Assembly (NCBI RefSeq): GCF_000399665.1 | Contig: NZ_KB976985.1 | Coordinates: 123,222-187,221, forward strand | Direction of reading: 5' to 3' | From: Acinetobacter calcoaceticus ANC 3811 | GTDB taxonomy: Bacteria; Pseudomonadota; Gammaproteobacteria; Pseudomonadales; Moraxellaceae | Length of the DNA stretch: 64,000 nucleotides | Shown: positions 19,287-27,893 of the stretch, in pieces | Layout of the letters: every line of letters starts with the position of its first letter | Position numbering within the stretch: position 1 is the first letter of the stretch | Program-made: the position numbers and the translations under genes | The notes under the pieces: model-generated | Seen by the model: only the letters and a program-made list of their open reading frames with translations | What the model was told of the DNA's origin: nothing | The model's database searches: none

Positions 19287-21002
19287 ATGCGCGCAAGCCG
19301 CTTTTTATTTGCAACGTTGAGAGAAACCCCAAATGATGCTGAAGTGATTTCACACCAGCTCATGTTACGTGCGGGGATGATTCGTAAATTGGCATCTGGT
19401 TTATATACATGGCTGCCGATGGGAACACGTGTGCTTAAAAAAGTAGATGCGATTGTTCGTGAAGAAATGAACCGCTCAGGTGCGATGGAAGTATTCATGC
19501 CCGTGACTCAACCTGCAAGTCTTTGGGAAGAATCTGGTCGATATGAACAATATGGTCCTGAATTATTACGCTTTAAAGATCGTCATATGAACCCATTCGT
19601 ACTTGGGCCAACGCATGAAGAAGTTATTACAGACATGGCGCGTAACGAACTCAAAAGTTATAAGCAGCTTCCTGTAAATTTCTATCAAATTCAAACCAAA
19701 TTCCGTGATGAAATTCGTCCACGTTTTGGTGTAATGCGTTCACGTGAGTTCATCATGAAAGATGCTTATTCTTTCCATGCAACTCAAGAGTCATTACAAG
19801 AAACTTATGACGTAATGTACGACACATATAGTCGTATTTTCACTCGTTTAGGTTTAGATTTCCGTCCAGTACAAGCCGACACAGGTTCTATTGGTGGTTC
19901 AGCTTCACACGAATTCCACGTATTGGCTGCTAGTGGTGAAGATGACATCGCATTTTCAACTAAATCTGATTATGCAGCGAACGTTGAAATGGCTGAGGCT
20001 GTTTTAGTTGGTGAACGTGCGGCACCGACACAAGAACTTAAATTGGTTGAAACACCAAACCAAAAAACAATTGATGATGTATGTCAGTTCTTAAATGTCG
20101 ATCCTAAGCAATCTGTGAAAGCATTATTGGTTCAAGGTGTTGCTGACGAAAAAGGTAATGTTCCTGTTGTTGCTCTATTTGTACGTGGCGACCACGAACT
20201 GAATGAGATTAAAGCTGAGAAGCATCCTTTAGTGGCTGCCCCTCTTACTTTTGCAACTGAAGAACAACTTCAAGCATTTGGTTTAACTGCTGGCTTTACA
20301 GGTCCACAAGGTTTAGTCGAAAAAGGCTTAACTGTAATTGTTGACCGTGCCGCATCTATGCTTTCAGACTTCGTTGCTGGTGCAAATGAAGCTGATAAAC
20401 ATGCAGTAGGCGTAAACTGGGAACGTGATGCACAAATTACCGAAGTTTTTGATTTGCGTAATGTCGTTGAAGGTGACCCATCTCCAGATGGTAAAGGCAC
20501 ACTACAAATTAAACGCGGTATTGAAGTAGGTCATATTTTCCAGCTTGGTACTAAATACTCTGAAGCTTTAGGCTGTAAAGTTCTAGGTGAAGATGGCAAA
20601 CCATTTACAGTAACCATGGGATGCTACGGTATTGGTGTAACACGCGTTGTTGCAGCTGCAATTGAACAAAACTACGATGACAAAGGCATTATGTGGCCAC
20701 AAGCCATTGCACCTTTTGAAATTGCAATTGTTCCAATGAATGCGCACAAATCACCACGTACTCTTGAAGCAGCAGAAGCACTTTATGCAGAACTTCAAGC
20801 TCAAGGTTTTGACGTGTTGCTTGATGATCGTAACGAACGTCCAGGCGTTAAGTTCTCTGACCTTGAGTTAATGGGTATTCCACACCGTATTGTGATTGGT
20901 GAAAAAGGTCTTGATGCTGGTACTTTTGAATATAAAGGCCGTCGCGATGCTGAAGCGAGCAACTTAACGAAAGAAGAGCTTTTAGCTAAGTTAGCGCGTT
21001 AA
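19287..21002 (+). CDS. proS: Prolyl-tRNA synthetase
   Basis: This 571-residue class II aminoacyl-tRNA synthetase of the bacterial ProRS type charges tRNA-Pro. The class II motifs are visible: motif 1 around [13 protein letters not shown], motif 2 with [21 protein letters not shown], and motif 3 with [11 protein letters not shown]. An editing (INS) domain occupies roughly 225-390, including a conserved [10 protein letters not shown] region. The C-terminal anticodon-binding domain contains [14 protein letters not shown] -10-like TATAAT at 19243-19248 lies just ahead, so it probably has its own promoter despite the upstream efflux genes. Confidence 0.98.
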   Translation: MRASRFLFATLRETPNDAEVISHQLMLRAGMIRKLASGLYTWLPMGTRVLKKVDAIVREEMNRSGAMEVFMPVTQPASLWEESGRYEQYGPELLRFKDRHMNPFVLGPTHEEVITDMARNELKSYKQLPVNFYQIQTKFRDEIRPRFGVMRSREFIMKDAYSFHATQESLQETYDVMYDTYSRIFTRLGLDFRPVQADTGSIGGSASHEFHVLAASGEDDIAFSTKSDYAANVEMAEAVLVGERAAPTQELKLVETPNQKTIDDVCQFLNVDPKQSVKALLVQGVADEKGNVPVVALFVRGDHELNEIKAEKHPLVAAPLTFATEEQLQAFGLTAGFTGPQGLVEKGLTVIVDRAASMLSDFVAGANEADKHAVGVNWERDAQITEVFDLRNVVEGDPSPDGKGTLQIKRGIEVGHIFQLGTKYSEALGCKVLGEDGKPFTVTMGCYGIGVTRVVAAAIEQNYDDKGIMWPQAIAPFEIAIVPMNAHKSPRTLEAAEALYAELQAQGFDVLLDDRNERPGVKFSDLELMGIPHRIVIGEKGLDAGTFEYKGRRDAEASNLTKEELLAKLAR

Positions 21003-21015
21003 TAAATAGACAAAT

Positions 21016-21046
21016 AAAAAAGCAGCTTTAAGAAGCTGCTTTTTTT
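21016..21046. terminator. Bidirectional terminator between proS and the YegP-like gene
   Basis: The stem AAAAAAGCAGCTT / AAGCTGCTTTTTT with a TAAG loop separates two convergent genes and has A- and T-runs on its two sides. Confidence 0.9.
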
Positions 21047-21056
21047 AACTCAATTT

Positions 21057-21398
21057 TTATGCCTGAACTGTTAAGTCCTTGATGTTCGTTGAGGAACCAT
21101 TGGTTTTAACAGACTCAATTCCTTTATCTCGTGAAGCTTCGCTCGCATAGAACTGACTCGTGCCAATAATCTGATGATTTGCAGCTTTTAAATTGAAATA
21201 AGGTTTCCCATTCTTTGCAGTTAAACGCTCATATCGTGCGTCATCACCACTATTTTTTTGAATTGATTCAATACCATTTACAGCAGAGGCTTTTGCCTTA
21301 TATAGCTCACTATTTAGAATAGGTTCACCATTTCCTGCCTTTAAAATAAAGCGGTATTGTCCATCACTCGCTAGTGAAATTTCGTACCATCCTGCCAT
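21057..21398 (-). CDS. YegP/DUF1508 (UPF0339) family protein
   Basis: This small 113-residue protein is made of two tandem DUF1508 repeats. The first (about 3-50) contains GQYRFILKAGNGEPIL and the second (about 55-103) GKPYFNLKAANHQIIGTSQ. Each ends in a G-I-E-S-(I/V) motif. The family is widespread and of unknown function. No signal peptide or metal site is seen. It is transcribed leftwards, convergent with proS. Confidence 0.9.
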   Translation of the reverse strand: MAGWYEISLASDGQYRFILKAGNGEPILNSELYKAKASAVNGIESIQKNSGDDARYERLTAKNGKPYFNLKAANHQIIGTSQFYASEASRDKGIESVKTNGSSTNIKDLTVQA

Positions 21399-21480
21399 AA
21401 AAACCTCATTTTTTTGTTGGTGTGGGTATGACTTTCGTTATTATTCTGGACGAAAGTTATTTGTTATTTATGACAATATA

Positions 21481-21515
21481 AATGGGCTATCACTCTTTGA
21501 ATAGCCCATTTTTTA
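21481..21515. terminator. Stem-loop between the YegP-like and yjdM genes
   Basis: A perfect 10-bp inverted repeat AATGGGCTAT / ATAGCCCATT with a ten-base loop. T-runs are strong on the plus side and weaker (TTTATATTG) on the minus side. By position it would end the leftward yjdM transcript. Confidence 0.6.
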
Positions 21516-21609
21516 TACTTTTTCGTAATAAAATTATAATGATGTTAGAAATTTAAAAAGTAGAGATATAAGTGCATATCTCTACTGAAATGTAATGAAA
21601 ATTAACAAT

Positions 21610-21954
21610 TTAAGCTTTTTTTACAAATTCAGATTTTAACTTCATCTGACCAATACCATCAATTTTGCAATCGATATTGTGACCATCACTTGCATCTGGA
21701 ACTAAGCGAATCGTTTTTACTTTAGTGCCTACTTTTACGACTGAAGATGAACCTTTAATTTTTAAGTCTTTAATGACAGTTACGCTGTCGCCATCGGCTA
21801 AAACATTTCCGTTAGCATCTTTAATAATTTCTTGTTCTTCAGTAAGCGATGCATCCCCTTCTTTCCACTCATTTGAGCATTCAGGACAAATCAATAAGTC
21901 GCCATCTTGGTAAGTATATTCTGATTGGCATTTTGGGCAATTTGGCAAAGACAT
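21610..21954 (-). CDS. yjdM: PhnA/YjdM-type zinc-ribbon protein
   Basis: This 114-residue protein starts [18 protein letters not shown] and continues ICPECSNEW. The two CPxC pairs form an N-terminal zinc ribbon. The C-terminal SH3-like PhnA domain (about 45-112) includes [15 protein letters not shown] and ends [11 protein letters not shown]. In E. coli the homologue (YjdM, old name PhnA) is not required for phosphonate use despite its name. An upstream in-frame ATG at 21996 would add 14 residues not seen in the family, so 21954 is preferred. Confidence 0.9.
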   Translation of the reverse strand: MSLPNCPKCQSEYTYQDGDLLICPECSNEWKEGDASLTEEQEIIKDANGNVLADGDSVTVIKDLKIKGSSSVVKVGTKVKTIRLVPDASDGHNIDCKIDGIGQMKLKSEFVKKA

Positions 21955-22045
21955 GAAAAAAATCTCAAAAAGTATATTATGCGAGATATGACTCATTTTT
22001 TAAAGTTTTAAATAAAAGACTTTTACCAAAAAAAAATTTATACAT

Positions 22046-22402
22046 TCATTTTGAGTTTTTACTTAATAAATATTCTTTCAAAATAATTGCATGGTTATTC
22101 TCAACATCTTTTGCTGAATATAAAAGCGTAACCGTATGCTCTGCTGCAATGTGTTGCAGCTCTTCAACTGCGGAGTTGGTTTCAAGCTCTTTTAAATAAC
22201 GCTGCTTAAATTCTTCCCAATGATCTGGCGTTGCAGCGTGGAACCACTTGCGCAGTTCAGTTGAAGGCGCCACTTCTTTTAGCCACAAATCCAAATGAGC
22301 ATTTTCCTTACTTATTCCCCTGCTCCATAGGCGATCAACTAAAATACGTTTTCCATCACTAGGGTCTGCATTTTCATAAATTCTTTTAATGTGTATATCC
22401 AT
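22046..22402 (-). CDS. DUF488 (YeaO-type) family protein
   Basis: This 118-residue protein carries the DUF488 hallmarks: an IKRIYE start, ILVDRLWSRGISKE and LWLKEVAPSTELRKWFHA, with a later VTLLYSAKD strand. The family is common in bacteria and of unknown biochemical function. It lies in a leftward run of small genes (SRPBCC, DUF488, yjdM) with gaps of about 90-110 bases, so shared transcription is possible but not evident. Confidence 0.88.
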   Translation of the reverse strand: MDIHIKRIYENADPSDGKRILVDRLWSRGISKENAHLDLWLKEVAPSTELRKWFHAATPDHWEEFKQRYLKELETNSAVEELQHIAAEHTVTLLYSAKDVENNHAIILKEYLLSKNSK

Positions 22403-22509
22403 AATCTTTCTCTGAGTAAGGTTTACATTTTAGATAGATCTTATAAAAGAAAAGTGAGTAGATTTAGCTCCACTCACTTTTTAAATAGTTCATTAAAATT
22501 TTAGAAAGC

Positions 22510-22959
22510 TTATTGGTCAGGGATATCCGCTTCGATTAACAAAGTCAGTAAAGATAAAGATTCTTGCCATCCCAAATAGCACGCCTCCTCGGGAATAACT
22601 TCAGGTATGCCTTCTTGCGTAATATGTACTTCCGTACCCACCATTACCGTTTTCAATGTAATGGTGACTTGCATCGTGCCCGGTAAATTTGGATCATCAA
22701 ATTGATCGTTATAGCGAATTAACTCATTTGGAATTAATTCAACATATGTTCCACCAAAAGCGTGTGTTGAACCTGTCGAAAAATTGGTAAAACTCATTTT
22801 ATATGAGCCACCAACATTTGCATCAAAACTATGAACCTTGGCAGTAAAGCCATGTGGCGGCAACCACTTTACTAAAGCGTCTGGATCTAAAAATGCACGA
22901 TAAACTCGCTCGACTGGAGCCTTAAATACGCGATGAAATTTCACTGTTCCTGTTGCCAT
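22510..22959 (-). CDS. SRPBCC / AHSA1-type ligand-binding protein
   Basis: This protein of about 149 residues has the START-like SRPBCC fold of the AHSA1 (activator of Hsp90 ATPase homologue) family. It has HRVFKAPVERVYRAFLDPDALVKWLPPHG at the start of the fold and a C-terminal helix containing GWQESLSLLTLLIE. Such proteins bind hydrophobic ligands, and many are stress-linked. There are two consecutive ATGs. The second is better spaced from the strong AAGGAG (6 bases against 3), so it is taken as the start. Confidence 0.85.
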   Translation of the reverse strand: MATGTVKFHRVFKAPVERVYRAFLDPDALVKWLPPHGFTAKVHSFDANVGGSYKMSFTNFSTGSTHAFGGTYVELIPNELIRYNDQFDDPNLPGTMQVTITLKTVMVGTEVHITQEGIPEVIPEEACYLGWQESLSLLTLLIEADIPDQ

Positions 22960-23027
22960 CATATTCTCCTTATTTTAATTTCTTTTAAATTATCGAAATT
23001 ATGTTTATTAGCTTAAACCTTCAGATT

Positions 23028-23041
23028 TATACGAACGTATA
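23028..23041. promoter_or_regulatory. Perfect 14-bp palindrome, possible operator
   Basis: TATACG-AA-CGTATA lies in the 215-base divergent gap between the SRPBCC gene and ygfZ. A short perfect dyad in a divergent promoter region is typical of a TetR- or MarR-type operator. No regulator is encoded nearby. Confidence 0.35.
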
Positions 23042-23174
23042 TTTTTGGTGTTTTTTCAAACAAACCTCTTTGTTCGGACGGGATCAAATTACGAAAACTA
23101 TGGCTGATTTTTTAGTAAAAATGGAGCAAAATAGTCAGCAATCATAAAGAAACATATTGAATTTGAGATTAATC

Positions 23175-23897
23175 ATGAGTCTGCTCGCTTTCTCCTCATA
23201 TGCTTTAAACGGTGTAGATGCACAAAAATTTTTACAAGGCCAAGTTACTGTAGATACTGAACGTTTAGCTGAAAATGAAACTCGCTATACAGCCATTTGT
23301 GATCTTAAAGGTCGTATTCACTTTGGCTTGTGGCTAAAGAAGATTAATCCTGAAAGTTTTGAAATTGTAGTTACTCAAGATCAAGCAGAAGAATTTGCCA
23401 AACATGTTAAAAAATTTGGTGCTTTTTCAAAAATGACCTTGAGTGAACAAGGCCCTGCTTTCCCAAAGATCACTGGTCATCAGACTGAATTTTCTGCACA
23501 AGAAACTGATATTTCTGAATGGCAAAAACAAGCCATTATGACTGGTCAAGCGTGGATTACTCAGGCAACTGAACATGTGTTCCAACCACAAGAATTACGT
23601 TTACATCAACGTGAAGGCGTAAATTACGATAAAGGTTGTTATCTAGGTCAGGAAATTGTGGCGCGTCTTTGGTTTAAAGCAAAACCAAAACACTGGTTAC
23701 ATCTGGTTCAAGGTACAGGCGAGGCACCAGCTTCAGCAACTCAATTAAATAACGATGTTGAAGTTGTTAATAGTATTGCAAATAATGAAGGTTATCTTGC
23801 TTTAGTTGTTGCAAAACCTGCTGCTCTACCAGAGTTGGGTCTTCAAGTTCTTGAGTTACCTGAAGCCTTAAGTGGCGATGTTGCAAGACCACAATAA
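23175..23897 (+). CDS. ygfZ: Folate-binding YgfZ protein, iron-sulfur/tRNA-modification factor
   Basis: This protein of about 240 residues is related to the GcvT family. The signature K-G-C-Y-x-G-Q-E is present as YDKGCYLGQEIVAR (cysteine about 155), together with the N-terminal GVDAQKFLQGQVTVD folate-site region. YgfZ supports assembly or repair of some Fe-S enzymes, including the tRNA thiotransferase MiaB. It is shorter than the E. coli protein (about 326). The ATG at 23175 is preferred over an in-frame TTG at 23157, because GAG lies about ten bases before it. Confidence 0.9.
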   Translation: MSLLAFSSYALNGVDAQKFLQGQVTVDTERLAENETRYTAICDLKGRIHFGLWLKKINPESFEIVVTQDQAEEFAKHVKKFGAFSKMTLSEQGPAFPKITGHQTEFSAQETDISEWQKQAIMTGQAWITQATEHVFQPQELRLHQREGVNYDKGCYLGQEIVARLWFKAKPKHWLHLVQGTGEAPASATQLNNDVEVVNSIANNEGYLALVVAKPAALPELGLQVLELPEALSGDVARPQ

Positions 23898-23917
23898 TAA
23901 TTTTATTAGCTCGAACT

Positions 23918-23946
23918 GCCCACTTCTAAGTTAGTGGGCTTTTTTA
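23918..23946 (+). terminator. Terminator after ygfZ
   Basis: The GCCCACT / AGTGGGC stem with an eight-base loop is followed by TTTTTTAT, about 20 bases after the stop codon. Confidence 0.85.
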
Positions 23947-24042
23947 TAGATACAAAACACTAATGATTTCATTAGATTAGAACATCAAATTTTTAAGTTT
24001 TATATGCCATCATTAACCCTGTTGAAATTAAAGAGAAAAAAG

Positions 24043-24753
24043 ATGAAAACTAAACTTGCTACACTCATGTTGAGTTTGGCTATTTTCGGTTCTGCTCATG
24101 CTGACGTTAAAGCACTTGAACAAAATCTTAAGACGAATTATCCAGATTTGCCTGTAAAAGGTGTTTATCAGTCGCCAGTTCAAGGCATTTATGAAGTGTA
24201 TACAAGTGGTCGTATTGTCTATACCAACCAAGATGCGAAATACTTTTTTGTTGGTAACTTAGTCGACATCAAACAACAAAAAAATATGACTGAAGAACGT
24301 ATTGCCGAATTAGGTAAAATTGATGTTAAAAGCTTACCGCTCAATCAAGCAATTAAGTACGTAAAAGGAAAAGGCGAACGTACGATCTACATCTTTACTG
24401 ATCCTGATTGCCCATATTGCCAACACCTAGAACAAAATATGGTTGGTGTTGATAACGTAACGGTATATGTTTTCCTTTACCCGCTGACCAGTTTGCATCC
24501 AAACGCCGAAAAAGTATCTAATCAAATCTGGTGCTCAAAAAATCCGGCAGAATCTTGGACAAACTATATGCTTAATCGTAAATTACCTACGACCAGCAAA
24601 AATTGTTCGACTCCAATACAGAAAAACATCGCCTTAGGTAATAAATTAAATATTGATGGAACACCGACTCTGTTCTTACAAGATGGTCAAAGAATTTCTG
24701 GCGTACCAAGTGATGCCAAACAAATTGAAGCATTACTTCAGTCAGCAAAATAA
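24043..24753 (+). CDS. Periplasmic thiol:disulfide isomerase, DsbC/DsbG-like
   Basis: This protein of about 236 residues has a signal peptide ending at GSAHA. An N-terminal DsbC-type dimerisation region (KTNYPDLPVKGVYQSP, then YTNQDAKYFFVGNLVD) leads to a thioredoxin fold. The active site is CPYC (cysteines about 122 and 125), and the cis-proline loop is IDGTPTLFL. It should reshuffle wrong disulfides in periplasmic proteins. An in-frame ATG at 24004 would mask the signal peptide. AAAGAG before 24043 supports the later start. Confidence 0.9.
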   Translation: MKTKLATLMLSLAIFGSAHADVKALEQNLKTNYPDLPVKGVYQSPVQGIYEVYTSGRIVYTNQDAKYFFVGNLVDIKQQKNMTEERIAELGKIDVKSLPLNQAIKYVKGKGERTIYIFTDPDCPYCQHLEQNMVGVDNVTVYVFLYPLTSLHPNAEKVSNQIWCSKNPAESWTNYMLNRKLPTTSKNCSTPIQKNIALGNKLNIDGTPTLFLQDGQRISGVPSDAKQIEALLQSAK

Positions 24754-24760
24754 TAATATT

Positions 24761-24797
24761 ACCCACTCCGTTTTATGAATGTGAGTGGGTGTTTTTT
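24761..24797 (+). terminator. Terminator after the DsbC-like gene
   Basis: The ACCCACTC / GAGTGGGT stem with a 14-base loop is followed by GTTTTTTC, right after the stop codon. Confidence 0.85.
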
Positions 24798-24938
24798 CTC
24801 CACAATTTGCCCAAAGTGCAGCGCTTTATATACAAATCGGCTGTTTACTTTCAGCTATCAATATTTATGATGAGAAATTGAAACTATTTTAATGCATCAA
24901 CGGAATGATGTAGCTACGAAGTAAAAGGTTAAAAAGAA

Positions 24939-25763
24939 ATGAAGAAATTACTAATCGCAAGCCTAATCACCCTTTCAAGTGCATCAATTTTTGCAGCAGA
25001 TAACACCTCAGCTGCTACTAAAACAGATGCGTTTAAACAAGCCGAACAACTTTATGCAGCAAAAAATTACCCTGCTGCCTTTCAGGAAATGCAGCGCTTA
25101 GCCCAAACAGGCAATGCTCAAGCGATCTATAACTTAGGTTATATGACCCAAATGGGCCAAGGTACGGCAAAAGACTCTTCTAAAGCGCTCAAATATTATG
25201 AAGATGCTTCAAATAAGGGTTATGCCCAAGCGAGTTACACGCTTGCACAAATTTATGAGACTGGTGAATTAGGTGTTGCCAAAGACAGCAACAAATTCAG
25301 TCAATATATTCAAAAAGCATCGGCTCAAGGTTCTGACGATGCAACTGTGAAAATTGCGACGATTTTATTCGCTCAGAAAAAACCGCAGTCACATCAAATC
25401 GCCCTTCAAAAGTTAGCGCCTTTAATTAGGAAGGGTAACTATCCTGCTACTCAGGTGAAAGCACTTTATGATATTAGCCAAGGTGTAGAAAATAAAAATC
25501 CGTTAATGAAACGCCAAGGCATCGAAGCCCTACAGTCAATCGCACAAAAAGGTTACGCTCCTGCGTCTATGGCTTTAGCGACCATGATGGCGAATGGCAA
25601 TATTATTCCGCAAAATTTACCTGAGGCCAAAAAGATCTTTACTGAACTTGCCAATCAAAATGTTCCTAACGCTAAAGAGTCTTTAGCCTCGGTTGATAAG
25701 ATTATTGCAGAAAAAAGTAAACAGGCTGCAAATGCTCCCGCACAGCCAGCACCAAAGAAATAG
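24939..25763 (+). CDS. Exported Sel1-like repeat protein
   Basis: This 274-residue protein has a signal peptide (cleavage near IFAAD). Several Sel1/TPR-like helical repeats follow: NAQAIYNLGYMTQMGQGTAK, YAQASYTLAQIYETGELGVAK, and, near the C-terminus, YAPASMALATMMANGNIIPQ. Such solenoids scaffold protein complexes in the envelope. The C-terminal tail is Ala/Pro rich (AANAPAQPAPKK). No partner is apparent. The Shine-Dalgarno is weak (AAAAAGAAATG). Confidence 0.88.
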   Translation: MKKLLIASLITLSSASIFAADNTSAATKTDAFKQAEQLYAAKNYPAAFQEMQRLAQTGNAQAIYNLGYMTQMGQGTAKDSSKALKYYEDASNKGYAQASYTLAQIYETGELGVAKDSNKFSQYIQKASAQGSDDATVKIATILFAQKKPQSHQIALQKLAPLIRKGNYPATQVKALYDISQGVENKNPLMKRQGIEALQSIAQKGYAPASMALATMMANGNIIPQNLPEAKKIFTELANQNVPNAKESLASVDKIIAEKSKQAANAPAQPAPKK

Positions 25764-25768
25764 TCAAT

Positions 25769-25796
25769 GAAAAGCCCCGTAAGGGGCTTTTCTTTT
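25769..25796. terminator. Bidirectional terminator between the Sel1 and AEC genes
   Basis: AAAGCCCC-GTAA-GGGGCTTTT sits between convergent stop codons and touches the AEC transporter stop. Confidence 0.88.
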
Positions 25797-26718
25797 ACCA
25801 CCACAAAGCAATCAGCCCGCTAACGCCAATAAAACCAACAACTGTACTAATCATAAGCGGCGTTAATGCTTTTTCATTTAAACAATAAGCCTGTCCAAAA
25901 ATTCCGAAAGCAATCGGCATTGGTAAAGCAGCAATTAATGTTCCTGCGTAAAGCATCTCACGACTTACATCTGGAGTTATTAAAAAGAGAGAAAAAATAA
26001 CAGATGGCATGAGGATAACTTTAAATATCGCCAACAAAATACTTTCTGTATTTACTGTTGTGATTCTGATACCCACTAAACTCCCGCCAATTGCAAACAA
26101 AGCCAAGGGCGAAGCTGTACGTCCAAGTAACTCTAGAGACTGATCAAGAGTCGTAGGAAGATTAACATCGAAAAGAATGCATCCCATTCCAACCAAAATC
26201 GCGATAATGACAGGATTCTTGAGTAAGTTTAAAAAAGTCTGTTTTAAAAGCGGTAATAGTTTCTGCTGTTGATGTAACCCAGCTTCGGCCAGAATGAGCA
26301 TCAGCGCCACAATCAATAAATTTTCAATGATGAGTGTTAAAGAAATATAAATCGCAGCGTGATTACCTATCAACATGGTTAAAATAGCTGTTCCCATAAA
26401 TCCAGTATTGGACATAGATGCGCCCATCGAAATCACGGCGCTATGAGTTAAACTATTTTTAAAATATTTTCGATAAAGAATAAAAGCCAAGAAAAATAAA
26501 ATTAAGGACCCACCACCATAAGCAAGAAAATAAGCGGGGTGCCAAATGTCTTGTAAGTTTTTATTTGCCAATGAATGGATTAGAAAAGCTGGTAAAGAAA
26601 TTTTAATTACGAATGCGCTAAGAGCCCTGATCTGTTCAGGCGTTACCAATTTGATGAGGACACAAACATAGCCCATCAATAGCAATATCAAGATAGGTAA
26701 AATAACCTGAAAAACCAC
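25795..26718 (-). CDS. AEC-family (auxin efflux carrier-like) transporter
   Basis: This 307-residue integral membrane protein has about ten hydrophobic segments arranged as two five-helix repeats with a polar middle. Family features are MGASMSNTGFMGTAIL in helix 4 and NPVIIAILVGMG and ALFAIGGSLVG in the second half. Bacterial members carry small carboxylates such as malate or malonate. The substrate here is unknown. It lies 56 bases behind the flavin oxidoreductase gene and may be the last gene of a leftward pqqU-oxidoreductase-AEC unit. Confidence 0.88.
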   Translation of the reverse strand: MVFQVILPILILLLMGYVCVLIKLVTPEQIRALSAFVIKISLPAFLIHSLANKNLQDIWHPAYFLAYGGGSLILFFLAFILYRKYFKNSLTHSAVISMGASMSNTGFMGTAILTMLIGNHAAIYISLTLIIENLLIVALMLILAEAGLHQQQKLLPLLKQTFLNLLKNPVIIAILVGMGCILFDVNLPTTLDQSLELLGRTASPLALFAIGGSLVGIRITTVNTESILLAIFKVILMPSVIFSLFLITPDVSREMLYAGTLIAALPMPIAFGIFGQAYCLNEKALTPLMISTVVGFIGVSGLIALWW

Positions 26719-26774
26719 TGACCTTCCTCACTTAGCGAAAGAAAAATGGGCAAAGATGACTTTGCCCAATACAA

Positions 26775-27884
26775 TTAAAACGAGTTAAAAAGCTGCTTTA
26801 ATCCATGAGGTTGGCAACGTAAATACTGAGGCGCAATTTTAACGTCTGCACCTAAAGCCGCGGCTGCATGCCAAGGCCATCTTGGGTCATATAACATTGC
26901 ACGAGCAAGACCAATAGCATCAGCTTGCTGGTTTTCCAAAATTTGTTCGGCGTGTTCTGGCTCAGTAATTAACCCTACAGCAATGACTGGAATGGACACA
27001 TGCTTTTTGACTTGTTCAGCAAATGGAACTTGGTAACCTGCTCCAATCGTAATAGATTGATGCTCGTGTAAGCCACCACTAGACACATGCACATAGGCTG
27101 CGCCCAACTGCTCTAAAGCTTTTGATAAACCCACTGTAGATTCAACATCCCAATGCTCGATACTCTCCAACCAATCGGTCGCAGAGAGTCTAACGCCAAC
27201 TGGATAACCTTCAGGAACAACGAGTTTAATTGCCTGAAGAACCTCAAGGGTCATACGCATACGGTTTTCTAAAGAACCACCATATTCATCAGTACGCTGA
27301 TTGGCAATTGGTGATAAGAATTGATGTAGTAGGTAACCATGTGCAGCATGAACTTCAATCAACTCAAACCCAGCTTCTACAGCACGTTTTGCAGCCGCTG
27401 CAAAGTCTTGTTGAACTTGTTTAATCTCAGCAATGGTCAAAGCATGTGGCGCTGCATCATGAACAGAAAAAGTACTTTCACTTGGTGCAACCGTTTGCCA
27501 TCCATGTGGCTGATCTTTTGCAATTTGACCTTTGCCTAACCACGGCTTTTCAGTAGACGCTTTACGTCCTGCATGTGCTAACTGAATTCCAAATGGCATC
27601 GGTGAAAGTGTGTGAACCTTAGCTAACAACGCTTTGATTTGGTCACGTTGCTGATCATTCCATAGTCCAAGGTCAGCATAACTAATACGCCCCTCAGCTT
27701 GTACAGCAGTTGCTTCTACAATACAAAGTCCTGCACCAGACAATGCATAGTTTGCCCATTGCTGTTCATGCCAATAGGTAATTTCACCATCATCTGTTGC
27801 CGAATATTGGCACATCGGAGCAATTACAATTCTATTGACCAGTTGTAGTGAACCAAAGTTAACCGTTTCAAATAATTTTGCCAT
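26775..27884 (-). CDS. NADH:flavin oxidoreductase, Old Yellow Enzyme (YqjM/XenA class)
   Basis: This 369-residue FMN enzyme is a TIM barrel of the YqjM class. Seen are IAPMCQYSA (flavin-tuning cysteine near residue 25), QLAHAGRKAS, FELIEVHAAHGYLLHQFLSP, the NRMRMTLE arginine region and a C-terminal phosphate-binding ADAIGLARAMLYDP. It reduces activated alkenes such as enones or nitro compounds using NAD(P)H. The gene starts nine bases after the TonB receptor stop, so the two are co-transcribed. Why a receptor and an ene-reductase are paired is not evident. Confidence 0.93.
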   Translation of the reverse strand: MAKLFETVNFGSLQLVNRIVIAPMCQYSATDDGEITYWHEQQWANYALSGAGLCIVEATAVQAEGRISYADLGLWNDQQRDQIKALLAKVHTLSPMPFGIQLAHAGRKASTEKPWLGKGQIAKDQPHGWQTVAPSESTFSVHDAAPHALTIAEIKQVQQDFAAAAKRAVEAGFELIEVHAAHGYLLHQFLSPIANQRTDEYGGSLENRMRMTLEVLQAIKLVVPEGYPVGVRLSATDWLESIEHWDVESTVGLSKALEQLGAAYVHVSSGGLHEHQSITIGAGYQVPFAEQVKKHVSIPVIAVGLITEPEHAEQILENQQADAIGLARAMLYDPRWPWHAAAALGADVKIAPQYLRCQPHGLKQLFNSF

Positions 27885-27893
27885 TTTTAATTC

